From Plazaster borealis (lineage: Eukaryota > Echinodermata > Asteroidea > Forcipulatida > Labidiasteridae), in the NCBI GenBank assembly GCA_021014325.1, contig CM037464.1, positions 4,061,127 to 4,125,126 on the forward strand: DNA of 64,000 nt, written 5' to 3'. Shown here piece by piece: positions 26,371-39,421 of the stretch. A model generated the notes under the pieces. It worked only from the letters and a program-made list of their open reading frames with translations, was not told the origin of the DNA and searched no databases. The translations under genes were made by a program, and so were the position numbers. Within the stretch, counting starts at the first letter, position 1, and each line of letters starts with the position of its first letter.

Positions 26371-27699
26371 CATTTGCAATAAAACCTGACGTATACTAGT
26401 CATATAATTTTTGTTATAGATTAGGTGTATGAATTTAGATTTAAATAATATTGTTTTAGGATAATTTCAATAACTTTTCGATTAAACTATATTTGAATTT
26501 TGTGCATTATTAAGACTGATAAACTGGCGAGAGCATACTATGGATCGTCGTGTGTGACATTGCCTTGTAAAAATGCCACCCACAATTATCACCGAGCATA
26601 AATACATTGAATTATAATTATTGTTGTGGTTTTTCTTTCGCAAAAGAAAATACACCTTGAAATCCTCGATTGCCATGTCAGTTTGACCTTTGACACGACA
26701 CGTCATAATACTGTATTCACCGGCCGATTCTCAATTACTTTAACTCCCGGTTCTTCTGCCAGTATTTATGTCGAAATTCCCCACTCAGTCTTTCCAAAAC
26801 CATTTAACCAAAGAATTCAAAGCCAGGGCTGTATTGGATTTGAGCCGTTGACAAAATCCCCATCCTTTGCGAGGTTTATCGCTTGAAACTTAAATGATTT
26901 ACGTTCTTTGCAATCCCTGTATATAAAGACGAGAACGATGGGGGAGAGAGAGTGAGTGAGAGAGATGCAAAATGTCTCCATCTATATGTGGATGCTTTCT
27001 GGTCAATGGACTACACAGCTCGCCGCTTTCCAATCAGTCGTGACAGTTCCCTGGTCGACAATTAGGAAAATCATCTTTGATAAAACGATGCGTCTATCGT
27101 GGCCGCATTACGCTTTATATCAAGCGGATCTACAGCGTGCACCGAACACGACACTTTACTCCGTGGCTCGGGGTCCGGAGCTCCCCGTTCGCTTGGCCGT
27201 TCATTTCCCGGCGCACTTGCCTTTTTCATTTTCATTTGCAGTATAAACAACCTAATCCCTCTAAATGAACCCTGCACGTCTGGTCATGAAACCAGAGACG
27301 AGGGCCAATTTAAGAACAGTTGCACAATCAAATCCTCTACTAGTATTTGCAGGTTTGTGTGAAATTAGGCAAAGGCCTTCGATCTTTGAATCCTTCTCGA
27401 CTGCAAAGAGTTTACAGAAGAAGAAGAAACAATTGTAAAAGTGTCGGTGAGTTCTGACCTTCCAATACCTCACATCTGCAATATACAAATCAATACCTAC
27501 CCCAAAGAGTATTTACTTCAAACGAGACACTGATTGCTAGAGATCTACATTGACAGGAGATTTTTCCCTAAATGATCATCCAAATAGGAAAAACCACAAA
27601 CCATCGCTTTATAAACTGCTGCTGTTAAAGGGAGCGCGGTACGTCATCATCTGTTTGGACGAGAACATTCATTCACACTAACATTCTCAGGGACTACAT

Positions 27700-27965
27700 C
27701 ATAAAGTGATGGCATATCATTGGATTCAGAGGGAGAGAACATTCCGTTACAAACCGATCGTTTTCAGGAAAATATCTCATAAAAGGACGATACATCTTTT
27801 GGGTTTGGTAAGGGTACCCTCAATGCTAAACGTAGTTTTGAAGAAACATGGGCTATTACAATACGACGGTACATCATTTGGCTTTTTGAATGGTACCTCC
27901 ATGCTAAACCTCTCTAGGACATCATTTTTGTTGTCTTGGAACAGTACATTATTCAAATCTTCTCT
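27700..27965 (+). repeat. Diverged local repeat
   Basis: Similar segments recur: GATACATCTTTTGGG..GGTACC.TCAATGCTAAAC (from 27790), GGTACATCATTTGGC..GGTACCTCCATGCTAAAC (from 27868), and a weaker GGACATCATTTTTG (from 27918). The two clearer units start 78 bp apart and the third about 50 bp on. An open frame spans the array (27706-27969), but it matches no family I know and probably reflects the repeat. Confidence 0.5.
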
Positions 27966-28033
27966 CTAAGCAACAAAATATCATACATGGGTGACACATT
28001 GGTTTTCGTCGTATAGTATACACCATGTCACCA

Positions 28034-28262
28034 TGTTTACAAAAAGAGCTGCCTTGTCCATTCCAGGGCATTACCTGGCAGGCAAGATACCACACTGGTC
28101 ATACGAGAAATTTTGCATCATATTCATAATAACCACATCAACTCAAGACTTGTATGACATTAATAACAGCTGAAAAACTTTTGAGATGTGCCCCTTTTCA
28201 TCATGTCAAAAGATGAACAAAAATAGTAGTATGGTGCATTTTTCTGTTTTCCTCCACTGACT
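28034..28262 (-). repeat. Dispersed repeat D, copy 2 (inverted to copy 1)
   Basis: This is the reverse complement of the blocks described at 21475-21690, in the same order (TTTGTAAACATGG back to GCACATCTCAAAAG). It ends about 200 bp from exon 3. Both copies lie in the same intron and in opposite orientation. Confidence 0.7.
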
Positions 28263-28458
28263 TGAGCTGTGTACAAATCATGGCTGCAGGAAGTCCAGGC
28301 TCTGTGGTTAATTTGTAAACATGTGATGTCAAAGATGTATTGAAGAAACTTAAAGAGAGAAAGTATGAATGATGTACTTATCCTTTTTTTCTGAACAAAT
28401 CCCCCAGGAATTCACTGATATCATCCACAACAAAACTAAAACAAAATTGAGCACTTAC

Positions 28459-28522
28459 CTTTTCTGATAACTGATGAATGGTGGTCACCGTGGATATAAC
28501 TAGATGCATCATCATGGGCGCC
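28459..28522 (-). CDS. TFAP2: AP-2 transcription factor, exon 3 (64-nt microexon)
   Basis: This short linker exon lies between the activation region and the DNA-binding domain. On the minus strand a pyrimidine-rich stretch ending in ATAAAG is followed by 64 nt (21 codons plus one base) and the donor AAAAG|GTAAGT (GT at 28458-28457). It enters in phase 0, as exon 2 requires, and leaves one base for exon 4. It ends in SSVIRK, equivalent to QTVIKK at the end of the vertebrate 52-nt exon 3, which also leaves in phase 1. The first part (GAHDDASSYIHGDHH) is not conserved with vertebrates and the exon is 12 nt longer. The identification rests on splice sites, phase, order and the C-terminal motif. 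The acceptor could be set a few bases differently, but only this AG keeps the phase. Confidence 0.82.
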
Positions 28523-28589
28523 CTTTATAAAATGAAAAATAGATAAATTAATAAAGTATTCAAATAGTCTAAATGTATATGAATTGATA

Positions 28590-28870
28590 TCACTTTGACA
28601 AGACCAAGGCAGAGCGGCCAACACTTGCATCTTGCAATCAGGGAGATTTTGTCCAACAATCAGGGAGATATTTAAAATTACATTCATCACGATAGGGAAA
28701 GATTACCATAAACAGGACTTTCAAATTTGTTCATCAGAACGTGGAAAGATTGGTTTATTTTCAGGGAACTTTCTGCAGAATCAGGGAGAGTTGGCAGCTC
28801 TACCACTGCAACGTGTTTTTTTCCCCATGCTGATCCTGTTTATGAGAATTCAGTTGGACAAAATTTACTC
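28590..28870. repeat. Repeat-like segment with AATCAGGGAGA motifs, next to exon 3
   Basis: AATCAGGGAGA occurs at 28636, 28658 and about 28779, with related GTCCAACAATCAGGG and TTGGCAGCTCTACC. I associate such motifs with dispersed deuterostome repeats, but I cannot name the family. It lies just upstream (in gene sense) of the exon 3 acceptor. Confidence 0.4.
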
Positions 28871-30560
28871 TCCTTTTTAGTTTTTATTTCAAACCATAAG
28901 CAAATTATCAATCAGCCAATCAATTGTGATCCATGTCGGGTTTCTTGTATTATTAAAGCCACTCCCCATAGTTATGCAAATAGGGCCAGACTAACTTCCA
29001 GCTTGGAAATGGTCTCGTGCAGTTGTATAGGGAACGAAAAACAAAATGGCCGCGCCCAGGTTGACTTCATACGAAACGTTCAATAACACAAGTTCTACCC
29101 TTATCAACGCCTCACTAAAAATTCCTTTGCAAGGGTTTTACCCGCATCTGTCTTGGTACAAAACCAAGTTTTCTTGAATTGTACTTCTCGTGTTGTTACT
29201 CGTGCAAATCTACAAAATACTCCATCAAAATGGCCGCCCAACTTGGAGGTCAAGTTTACAATAAAACTCGAAGGGAGAGAAGAACAAAAAAAAAGGTGAC
29301 GACACATATCCTTCCCAGAAACCCTTGGGCTTAAAGATTTGGCTCAATCGTCCTTTCTCTATGATCGAAATCGAACTAAGAAACAGCGTGGAAAGAGCCT
29401 GGCGTTACTCGATACCCGACGATCGAGAGCTCCCCTTTCAGGCCACTGAAGAGAAGAAAAAAAGCTCCAGCAAAATGTGGCCTGCCCAGAGCACATTTCT
29501 GTCTTCGCGGCAATTTACGGACCAGGCGGTTCGTACTGAATGCAAGCAATCATGGAGTAGACATGAGGGTCAAAGGTCGTCACCTCCAACTCGGTGACGT
29601 GCGATTTCTAGTCCAGCGTTCTGACTGTGTGTAGTTAGAGAGGTTAAATTGGGTTTTCTATTATATGAAACAAAAAAATACAAGAGAGCCCGGGCATCTT
29701 GTCACTATTGTGTGCAAAGGGAGCAAACGCCTCACCCAAGATTGCAGGCATGTGTGGTAATTGATTCGATGGTTGGCTGGTATGAGAACGAGGTTGTGAA
29801 TGAGTACACGTCACCGTTTGGTATCTATAAAACGATAACCGGAATGCATGCAGTTTCCCCAAGTCCCTTTTGGAATCCACACACCCGAAATTATTCAAAT
29901 AAACTTTGATACAAAGTACAACCAAAACAACATCGATAATGATGTGAACTAAAGACGGTCTAATAACATGCAACCTCGAATGAAACAAACCCCAAATAAA
30001 CCAAACAAACACCCCAATGCCTAACATTACTCAAGACATACTGGGCAGCTATTATTAACGAAGCCTGTATAGTTGCAGCCAGCGTTCACGCATAACTTCT
30101 AATTAACTTGATAATTTTGGTTAAAATTAACCTGTCATCATAACACTCGGCATTACCTAAGTGTGTGTTCGTATTGAATTGCTTGTAAACCCACCACACC
30201 CGTCCCGCGCGAAACTATTGTATACACTTCTAAAAACGTCCACATGACGACGAGTGGCAATTGATGGAGAAATGGTCCATAAACTGTGCAACTCACAGAC
30301 AGATTTACTGCGGTGTTTAATCCGGTCGTGTTGTTTTGACGAGATCCAAATGAGTTACCATCAATCACTAATGTAGGCTAGGTCGCGTGCTCCACCGATC
30401 GTCTCTTGTGAATTGGCCAATTTGAGTGACCGAATGAAAATATCTGAGTCATTGTTTTAACATGGTTAATACGTACAATGTACAAGCTCTTTGGGGTTTA
30501 CAGATTTTGCCAACGAATTTATGTACAACCAAGTCATCCCCCAACCCCCCAACCCCCCCC

Positions 30561-30656
30561 AAAACAAAACAACAACAACAAAAACAACAACAAAAAACAA
30601 CAACAACAACAACAAAACAACACAGAAAAACCCACAACAACAACAACAACAACCAC
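30561..30656. repeat. (CAA)n microsatellite
   Basis: About 95 bp of imperfect CAA/ACA repeats after two C runs. All three plus-strand frames and their complements stay open through it (Gln/Asn/Thr-rich or Val/Cys-rich). These frames are artefacts of the repeat. Confidence 0.9.
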
Positions 30657-31233
30657 ACATCAGTTATTTGTTCCAACGTTTCGCAGTGTTATTTCTGTAA
30701 CATTCAAGCAATTTTCCAACACATAACAACGTGTGAATAATAAATATTATTAGTCTCAGTTCCAGTGGCGCAACCAGAAGGGAATGGGAAAGATGAAGCT
30801 CCCACCCCCTCTCAGAACCCTACCCCTCTTGGCCACCCCACCCCAACAAACACAACATGAATGGTTTTGATGCATAAATATCTCCTCCTTAATTAAGTCT
30901 TTACTCCCACTTGCCCCCCAAATAAAAAAAAAAGTTTGGTTACGTCACTGCCCAATTCCTTCTATATCCAATTGCCAGACTGGAGGATTCCGAAGGACTT
31001 GGGACGGTAGGAGCATCAGTCATTGCTCATCACGGGGTCAGGCATTCCAATCTTATCTTATAAAGATAAGTTACAAACAATGTTGGTGTGGAAAGGGAAA
31101 TGGGTGGATTTGGGTCGCACTCTTAATGCCAAACTGTCAGTTACCATGCTTTTATACTCAGACTCCATAAATCATGGTAGAGATTGAATTTCTATGTGTA
31201 TGCAGCGTTTGCCCTTTACTTTTGTCAGTGACT

Positions 31234-31417
31234 GTCCAGCAGGACCAGCTAGCTTGTCAATTCACAAGGTCCGTCAGCTTTTTCACTACGAGTCCATATT
31301 TCAAATGAAATAGGGATGATTTTCAACACTGAACTAGCCACTGGCCAGCTGGACCACTTGGAGTGAAGTTTGGCTGGTCCTCATGTTGTTTTAACTGGCG
31401 TTTGGCCAGCGGACCAC
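31234..31417. repeat. Degenerate short motif repeated (TGGCCAGCWGGACCA)
   Basis: GTCCAGCAGGACCAG (31234), TGGCCAGCTGGACCA (31342) and TGGCCAGCGGACCAC (31403) recur, with an inverted part TGGCTGGTCC at 31371. Probably a fragment of a dispersed repeat. Class unknown. Confidence 0.45.
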
Positions 31418-34400
31418 TGTTAAGGTAGAACGCTGTAGTGTGTTTATAGAATAACCCCCCCCCCCCTAAATTTTGAAATGCAAGTATTTATAACATTACA
31501 TATATTTAATGATCACGGCTTCAATCCATGCAAACCCTTATCTCATAGTGGCTTGATGTCGATCATGGACCATTTACAGAAGCTATTCATCTTGGTATCC
31601 CTATAAAAGACAGTTCTTATGATTGGTCGACAGAACCCATAATGCGGAAGCACAGGCTACAAAGGCCAATAGCAAGCTTCATATCATCCACGCTGTTAAT
31701 GACGTAGTTTTTTTTAAGCACATGGTTTTAAAACTAAGGTCAAAGATATTATTCTTTGGAGTGTTTTTAAAGGCTGTGCAATAATGACGGCCCTATTGGC
31801 TGCCGTATCGTGATGGGACAGAATGCTGAAAGAAACCTTGTTTCATTGCTCTGCACTAACACTCCAAATGTCAACAGCCGTGTCATTCTAAGGGTTCTTG
31901 TCACCAGTGGATGGAGGGGAGAAAAAAAGCAAGAGTACGGAAACAAGGCAACGAAACTGAAGATAACAAACCCAAGTGGAGGCGGTGGGAGGGACGGCTG
32001 ATCCAAGAGGACTGGCCATCCTTCTGCAAAGCAAGCTCCCAGAAATCAAATATTTTAATTGTAATTGGCCCATTGGAATATTCAGGGGGGAAACAAAATC
32101 GATGCGGAGTTGTTCTCCTCAAGATGCCTAGGTCCTCGAAAACACTTGCGGACAATGGGGGGTTACATTCCGGGGCACAAAGAGGCGATTCGACCGCCTT
32201 GGCCTGAACCCCTGGTACTTGGGGGGACCCTGGCTTCGGTGCCTTTCACGGGCTTTGTTTTTCTGATTGCGGCAGGTCGATGAGGTATTTTGTCAGGCTT
32301 TTGGAGGAGAAGGGTCCAGCATCGAAAATCCATTCGGCACTTTTGTCTGCCTTTCGTAAAATCATGTCGCTAACATGACGCGGAGGAATTCGCAGGATTT
32401 ACAGGATCGATGGTCCCCAACAACGGTGACAAAAATGCACTACGACCCAACACCGCGCATTATTCGTTCATTCAACCCCGGAGTGGCAGGCTTAAATCCT
32501 GGGGACTCCGTGGCGTTTATGAAAAGAAAATATTTCAGGCTGTATTCTAATTTGTCACTGACACAGATATTAGCGTCCCATTTGCTTTCCATTACCCTGC
32601 TATTTGGACGTGGCAGGACTGTGCAATTAAAAAAACCGTCCTCGTCGGACAGGTGGAAAAACACGGGAATCCGTCCCAAAGCAGCGGTAAACAAACTGAG
32701 TTTTTTTTAAAAAGACATCGCATTGCTTTACAACTTTTCCAAGACGCGGTCACCATTTTATAGGCCGAGCGACGAGCTGCAGGAGTGGGGGGCATACCCT
32801 GCCCCCAACAATGGGGCCTCTGCCGTCGCACTGCTGTAAACAAGCCAATAATTGCAGAGAGATAATCTCATGCAGTCCAAATCAATTTCATTGAGATGGA
32901 ACGGTGGGGCATGCAGCAGACGTCGCATGGCCGCGGAAAACAAATAAGACCCGCTGTCAAAAGAAGAGGCTCAACCGCTGTTTGATGCGTGGTTGTCTAT
33001 TTTCAGGGTACCCCGCGGTGAGAGCGTGGGTGGTGCACTGGTGGCCGCAATGATTGCGAAGTTTCCCTCAGACTTTGTTGAATAGGATCTTTTTGTGCAC
33101 ATTTTTCCTCTACGGATGTATCTATCCCCTCTCAAGGACTCTTGCTTTAAATGCGGGAACCCTCAGTCAAAAAGTCCAAACAGAAACCTCCTCTTTGACT
33201 CCAAACAAAAGCTGTCCTGCCCATCTTTTCCCCCGACGCTCAATACTGTAAAGTACAAAGACCCAAATGCAAACCACGTTCTATTGGAAAAGTACGTTAC
33301 AAACCACCCTCTAAAATACACAACCACGAACCATTTCATGACTAGACCATTTCTGTGAAGAAAACACCAAACAACAATTCTACAGGGCTTAGCAATTTAG
33401 TTTGGGCCACTGCTGTACGACTCTTCAGCTCATTTAACAGACTTTTCGATCGGTGTTGTTCAAGAAATTGATAAGCAAACCTCACATTATTCAACATTTT
33501 TCAAGTATACATTGCCTCTCAGACAGTATGTGTGTTTTAACTACTGTAAACGTACAGGTATACGTAGTCAGTCCCAGAATGAAACAACAGTAAAGGCTTT
33601 GATTTGCAAAAAATAAAGTTGAATGTTTAAGTTTAGAAAAACCCCACATCCATCACCGTCTTAAAAACAAAACAAAGTCATTTTTAAATTGGAGTTTGCT
33701 CCTATTTTCACATTGTGCACTGGTTTGAATTAGCAATTATCAACTAACAATTTTGTTGTAATTTTAATGTTTCCCCGATGACCTTTTATTTTATGGGAAC
33801 TTCGAGAAGCGCTTGTCAGAGAAGCCTAAACAAGTTATGTTAAAAACAAATGTTAAATAACTTAAAAAAAAGAAAAGTGGGTTGTCAACATGAAAGGATA
33901 TTAATTGAAAGGAATAAAAGGTCAGCAGAAGGGAAATATTGTGCTGTAGGAGGAGCAGGTGAAGACGGTGAATCACGAAGCACGGCTCGGGTTTTCTTAG
34001 AGGCTTCCGAGAGGATTAGGAAGAAATCCATTACGGAAGGCATTAACATGGCGGTGACACTTAGCAAGGCTTTGCCATTCCAGCCCCCCTCTCTCTCCCC
34101 TCGTTCCTTGCATCAAAAGCTGAGCCACCATGAACAGAAGCATTGGAAGGAAACTATAGCGAATGAACCTTATTATACATGTATAATGTTGCTGCAATCT
34201 CGTGTCGTGGCTGCTGGTTATCATTGAACAGCGATTTGTGGAAGACACTTCTTTCTGATGACAGTTTTTGTTCTAAAACTGTTTGTACCTCCCTGGACTA
34301 CTCCTGGTCAGTATGTTGTTACTGTCCAAAAATGTTGCCTTCGGGATTCTGCTATATAGGGTCGAAACGTCTTTTTTGCAAGATTTAAACTAAAGAAAGA

Positions 34401-34786
34401 AATGAGTAAACCAAAACGAGGGCCAGACTGGTGTTATTCCATTTTAGTCTCAGTGAGGTCTTCTTGACTCAAAATCCAAATTGTATTTCAAAATACACGA
34501 TATTATATATAGATATATATAGCACATAGAAATGTCACCTTCGCGGCTTCCTTATTTTGATGAGCTGTGGACAATGGGACAACGTCCAGAAAATCCCCAT
34601 GGGTGTCTGTTCTTTTGATTGATTGTCTTTCCTTGAATGGGGGGACCATACCGGACCAATCCCCCCGGTCTTCACGACTGATCGTCCCCCATTGTACACT
34701 CAGACAGCTCGCTGATTTCACTCTTTTTTTTTCTGGGGGGTTAAATTCAGCCCGAGACCGTTAAATGACACACTTTGTTAAACAGG

Positions 34787-34845
34787 GCAACTCGGCAGAG
34801 TGGTTGGAAAGTGGCTTTGTGTGTAAAAAAAAAAAGAAAAAAAAG
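34787..34845 (+). mobile_element. Possible SINE head fragment
   Basis: GGCAGAGTGGTTGG resembles a tRNA A-box and D-arm. It is followed after ~25 bp by an A-rich tail, with no B-box visible. This would be a truncated SINE or chance. Confidence 0.25.
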
Positions 34846-35948
34846 GTCTATTTTGTTGTGAGTCACAAGAGTTCCTTATTCTTTTCAAACTATACCTTAC
34901 CAAATGGCGTGCATAATTGGCTGCAGTAAATACGGGGATGTAATGGAAGTATGCAACATTTTCAATAGGTGTTTTCTGCTGGCATTGTCATATCTAGCCA
35001 CCCCTTATTGATCGATTGTACATTAAATTTCATAACTTCTACGAGTACGTGTACTATATCGCTTGTTTAAGGGAGTCGCCACCCTAATTTTTCATTAGAA
35101 CACAGCGAGTTTTGAGAGTTTCCATGCACGGTAGCCTAAGTAGAACAATTTATACAGTAATCGAATGTATTCATGTTTCTACAACAATAATTATCTACGA
35201 GCCATCGACCACTTCAGCTTCGTCACTGCCAATCTTTCTACTTAGCGATTAGCGAATACTTTGCTACACCTTAACTATTACGAATGATTTAAAAGTACCC
35301 GCTGTTGCAGTATGTATTTTACCCGACGTTGTGATCTGTGGGTCTTCATCTTCGGCCGCTGGACAAACACTGAGATTTGCAATTGGCTAATATTAGCAAT
35401 TTGTTAATATTCGCAATCGGGTATCTTGCTCACCCAAAACCCTTGCACGAATTACTAGTCGTGGCCAGGAGGCCAAAGTGGTAATCTCGATATTGTTTGA
35501 ACTGTTTATATAGCGCCCAATCGAGAAAATTCACCCTTATCATTTCAAACCGTCAACTTGAATCGAGTTTTAGTGAAAAAACGAGGCTCTGACTGATGAT
35601 GAAATAAAACCACAAGAATAAATTATTATTGTCTAACCTTGAAAGGGTCGGAAGCCTCCATGTACCAAGGAACTGTTCTGATGACGTCAATACCGCATGC
35701 GTGGTTTCTCTGGGCATTGGAAATAAACAAAAAACGCGCCATCCACTTTACTTTTGGCTCAGAAATTGATAGTAGAAAAATATTGAATTGTGATGGTTAG
35801 GAACTCATGCTTGTTTTTGAGGCTCAGTTGGTTGAAGATTGACTAAAAAAAAAAAAGAGGGAGAAAAACTCTGTTTATAGCATTAACTCATTTAGAAAAC
35901 CCCATTTATTACATTTGGTGCCATGGCTCAGTTTCAATGGCTAGTAAA

Positions 35949-36038
35949 AGCGTGACAAGTGTGGTTTCATGCTAAGGGAGCGTGACAATTGTGATTTCAC
36001 GCTAGGGGAGCGTGACAAGTGTGATTTCACGCTATGGG
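35949..36038. repeat. Minisatellite, three 30-bp hairpin-forming units
   Basis: Three contiguous 30-bp units start at 35949, 35979 and 36009. In the last two, AGCGTGA and TCACGCT form a perfect 7-bp stem around CAAKTGTGATT. The first has one stem mismatch (TCATGCT). A fourth diverged piece (GGCAAGTGTGAATTTACGC) lies apart at 36196-36214. No open frame or splice signal explains the stems. Confidence 0.85.
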
Positions 36039-36363
36039 TATGCAAACAGAAAGCAGAGTTTAAATTTCATCAGATTGGGGGAAAGGAAAGACAAAATTAA
36101 TTTTGCATTCATTTTCTTTTTGGTTTAAATAATATATTGATGTAGTTATTTAATTGATAGTACGATGGCTTGCCCCGTCTGTCTACTCCATCAATGTGTG
36201 GCAAGTGTGAATTTACGCAAGGGTATTCATACCGACACCACACTGTTCGTAGTTGATTAAGGACCGACCTAAATCTCGATTGACTCTGCGTTGCTGATTG
36301 ACTTCTCACTGAGATTTGATTGACACTGACAGCGATATACACGATTTCTTAGTGACAAATGAT

Positions 36364-36389
36364 ATCATCATCATCATCATCATCATCAT
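36364..36389. repeat. (ATC)n microsatellite
   Basis: Eight and two-thirds perfect ATC units. Confidence 0.95.
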
Positions 36390-39300
36390 TGTGATCCTTA
36401 CCAGTCCTAACCTACAATCGGCACAATATTGCACCGAGGTGACGGTGCTTGAACTGGGGCTATTTATGACCCCTCATCTCTCCGACCGGATCCTGTACAT
36501 AAAGCAACCACATCACACTCACCTTTCATCGGCCGGTCATACCATTTACTACAACACCATGATCAATTTTCGTTTCCACGTATCAGAATAAATCGTTTAA
36601 TTTTTTTCCTTTGGAGGCTTCCGGGTCGCGATCGAAAAAACAAGAAAGATGAAAGTCGCCAGTATTTACTGCTTTTCGATTATCAATAATAAATCTGAAC
36701 ACGTGCGGGGCTCTCTGTGAGGTGGAAATCCCAAAGGAAGTCGTGTCCCCAATAGACACCATGGCTTCCACTGTGCTTTTCAACTGTAGACAGATTGGTG
36801 TCACACTCGTCTTCCTCTGATGGCTCTATTGATGATTTCATCTTAAATCCACAAAAAAACTACAACCCCCGCACAACACATAACAGATGCGTATATTACA
36901 CTTGTCTAAAGTCTCTTCTAGAATAAGGGAAAAAATAAGTACTTGTACGAATACTTTACAAGCCTCCTAAATGCTATGTCAGAAACATAGCACTGCAGCA
37001 GAAAAATACAATTTCAATATGACACCTGTTTAGTATTTTCTTTTACAAGTATTTTTACCGGTTTATATTTTATTACAAACCACACTCTCCGTAGGCGTAT
37101 TAGGTAAAATGTTACGTACGAAACTGTCTGCACAAACAATCACAGTGACGACTTGAAATGGTATATTTTACTTCAAACATCAACACAATTCTGAGAAATA
37201 ACAACGATGGTGATATCGTTGGATTCCGTTGTTATTAAGCTTAAAAAATAGTATATATTTTGTTATGCATACCCCCCCCCCAAAAAAAAACAACCAAAAA
37301 ACCCAAAAAAACAAAACACACAACAAAAAACCCACCCGAACAAAAACACAATCAGAGCAAGTTGCAATGAACAACCATACGTGACTTGAAAGATTGGTAT
37401 TCCGTATGATGTAAAGACTGACTTGACAATGTAACTTTCCCATCAGTTACCTACTTCAACCACTGTTCAGCAGTAACCCGCATTTCTTTAAAAAAAAATA
37501 GGCCTACCCAAAACGGTCAAACATGTGTATCAATAATTGCTAACTGACATCACAAAAAATACAATACACACTGCGGTGTAATTGACAGATCTATTTCTTA
37601 TGCGCATTTTCTACATAAATGCCTGCGTGATCAAAGCCCCCCTTCAACGTGCACACGCCGATAATTTGGCTGTACACTGGAATGTACCGGCGCTACACCG
37701 AGGAAAGTCGCATCAATCAAGGTGCTTGGTTTAAGGCAACTCGCGATGATTTACGACTCGGCTTAAGGGCCACAATTCCGTTGTCCTGAAGGGAGCCAAC
37801 AATTTTACACCGATGAAAGATGGGTTTGAATCTTATTCTACAGACATTTTTTTTATTTTAAGAATATGGATCAAATGGCAGGGGGGGGGGGTTGGGATAA
37901 GAGATTCAGTACAGGACCGTTGAGGATGGAACAAGCTTGTAGGGTATTTTTTATTAATGTACAGAGGAATATAGGAACGTAACATGAATGTGGACTAGAT
38001 GAGAAGTCATGTCACATACTTTCAGAGTACGCTGACGTCCTTCAAAGAACACCGACAGTCATCAGGAATGAGGAATGCGCATGTGCACCGACCTGCGACC
38101 CATCGTATGGCGTGAACGGCAGTTTGCTGATCATGATACTCTAAAATGAGCCATGTGTTTAGTTGAGTTAATGTTCACTTGAGACAATCGTTTTCCCGCA
38201 TCAATTTAACCTTTTTGCATAATGAGTTAAACGTGATAAGTCTAAATGCGCATGATCAGTGACCTCTCCTTGTTTGTTTGTTTGTTGCTTGTTTTTTTTC
38301 ACGAAATGTAATGACCTCATTCTATTGAGACTGACCCGCATTGTATTTTGTTGTAAGCCTTCTTTTCATAAATGAGTCGTCCCCTTTGACATTCGCGATC
38401 ACCTGTCACCACGAGCAAGTGTGCCCATGCAGGTAAAAAGGGATTACGGTTAAAATATCTCACCTGAAAACAATTTTCCATGGACGTTTTTTTTTTTAAC
38501 GCCATAGTAGATCCATCTCTGTCAGACCGCAGAGACAATGAGTATTTCCCGTCCAACTCCCCCCACCTGTGGATGGTTTCTTTCTGAGTCACAATTTTCA
38601 ATTTCCTTCGTCAAAACTTCCTCTCAAAACCAGAAGGAGAAATTCCACTGGGGGAAAGTTGTACTTCCAAGCTATTTTGAACTTCGGTTTGCTTGGGCTC
38701 GTTTTTATAAGGATCTAATTCGTGTTTGTCGGTTAAGGTTGAGTGACGTTATAAAGGGAGCGAGATTGCTCAATATAGCGGCGTTTGTGTACAACGATTG
38801 TTCCACTATGCTTACTTCTTCATTGTGGTGCTCTTCAACCAATCTCAGGCAAGAAGAAACAAAAAAACAGTGTGGTCCCTTCTTATGCAATGAGACTTAG
38901 AACCATCTCCACCACTGTGTAAGTAGGGAATCTGACAGTGATAGCCACAGTGTTTGGGAGCAATGACATTGATACACATTGTAAGCAAATCGTCGTTAAA
39001 GCGTACACACCAACAAAATGATATTTGTGTTAAGCCAGTATATAATGATTCCCTTATAGCATTTGTTAGTCTGTGTTTTAAATTAACCTCAGTGTATTGT
39101 GATATTTATACATAGGTTTCGTTGACAGGGAATGACCTACGCCCTGGATGTCCAGGTAATGAATGCCGTTCGGTTTGCGTCCCAGTGTTGTCCATGCCTC
39201 CACCCTGCAGTGATTACGAGCTCAGGGGCCCAGCCTGGGACGACTATGCCCCGGGCAGATCGATCTGCGAGTCGAGGGGGGAATCCACCAACCTAACATT

Positions 39301-39421
39301 TCAATTTGAGAGATATAATAGACCCCCTTATCTGGCCAGACGACGACAGGGTAAAAAAGCTCCACCAACTTTTCATCAACGTGGGTAGAGTTTCCCCCAT
39401 TGGGGAACCGAGAGGCCAGGA

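Larger units (their letters stand above)
3274..28458 (-). other. Intron 3 of the AP-2 gene (25,185 bp)
   Basis: The intron is bounded by GT at 28458-28457 and AG at 3275-3274. It holds dispersed repeats, SINE copies, a MITE-like fragment, a possible Penelope-like remnant and microsatellites, listed separately. Stretches 3274-5800, 9200-12630 and 18550-21470 show no recognisable gene, RNA or full transposon, only chance open frames and short homopolymers. Lengths follow directly from the exon boundaries. Confidence 0.85.

Noticed and set aside
30462..30740. Gln/Asn/Thr-rich protein
   Set aside because: It is produced by a (CAA)n microsatellite. All frames are open there and no gene signals exist.
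33850..34227. 125-codon plus-strand open frame with Arg/Lys-rich segment
   Set aside because: No recognised domain, no splice or promoter context, and the length is near what chance allows.
34254..34280. Second hammerhead ribozyme (CTGATGA plus a long stem)
   Set aside because: The GAAA segment after the stem is missing, so the core is not met.
35949..36038. CRISPR-like array
   Set aside because: Units are contiguous with no spacers and the genome is animal. It is a minisatellite.
39122..39388. Possible exon (Pro/Cys/Arg-rich frame after a TTGACAG acceptor-like site)
   Set aside because: No similarity to AP-2 or another family, it is on the opposite strand to the gene, and there is no good donor. 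The G+C-rich region is better treated as a regulatory candidate.
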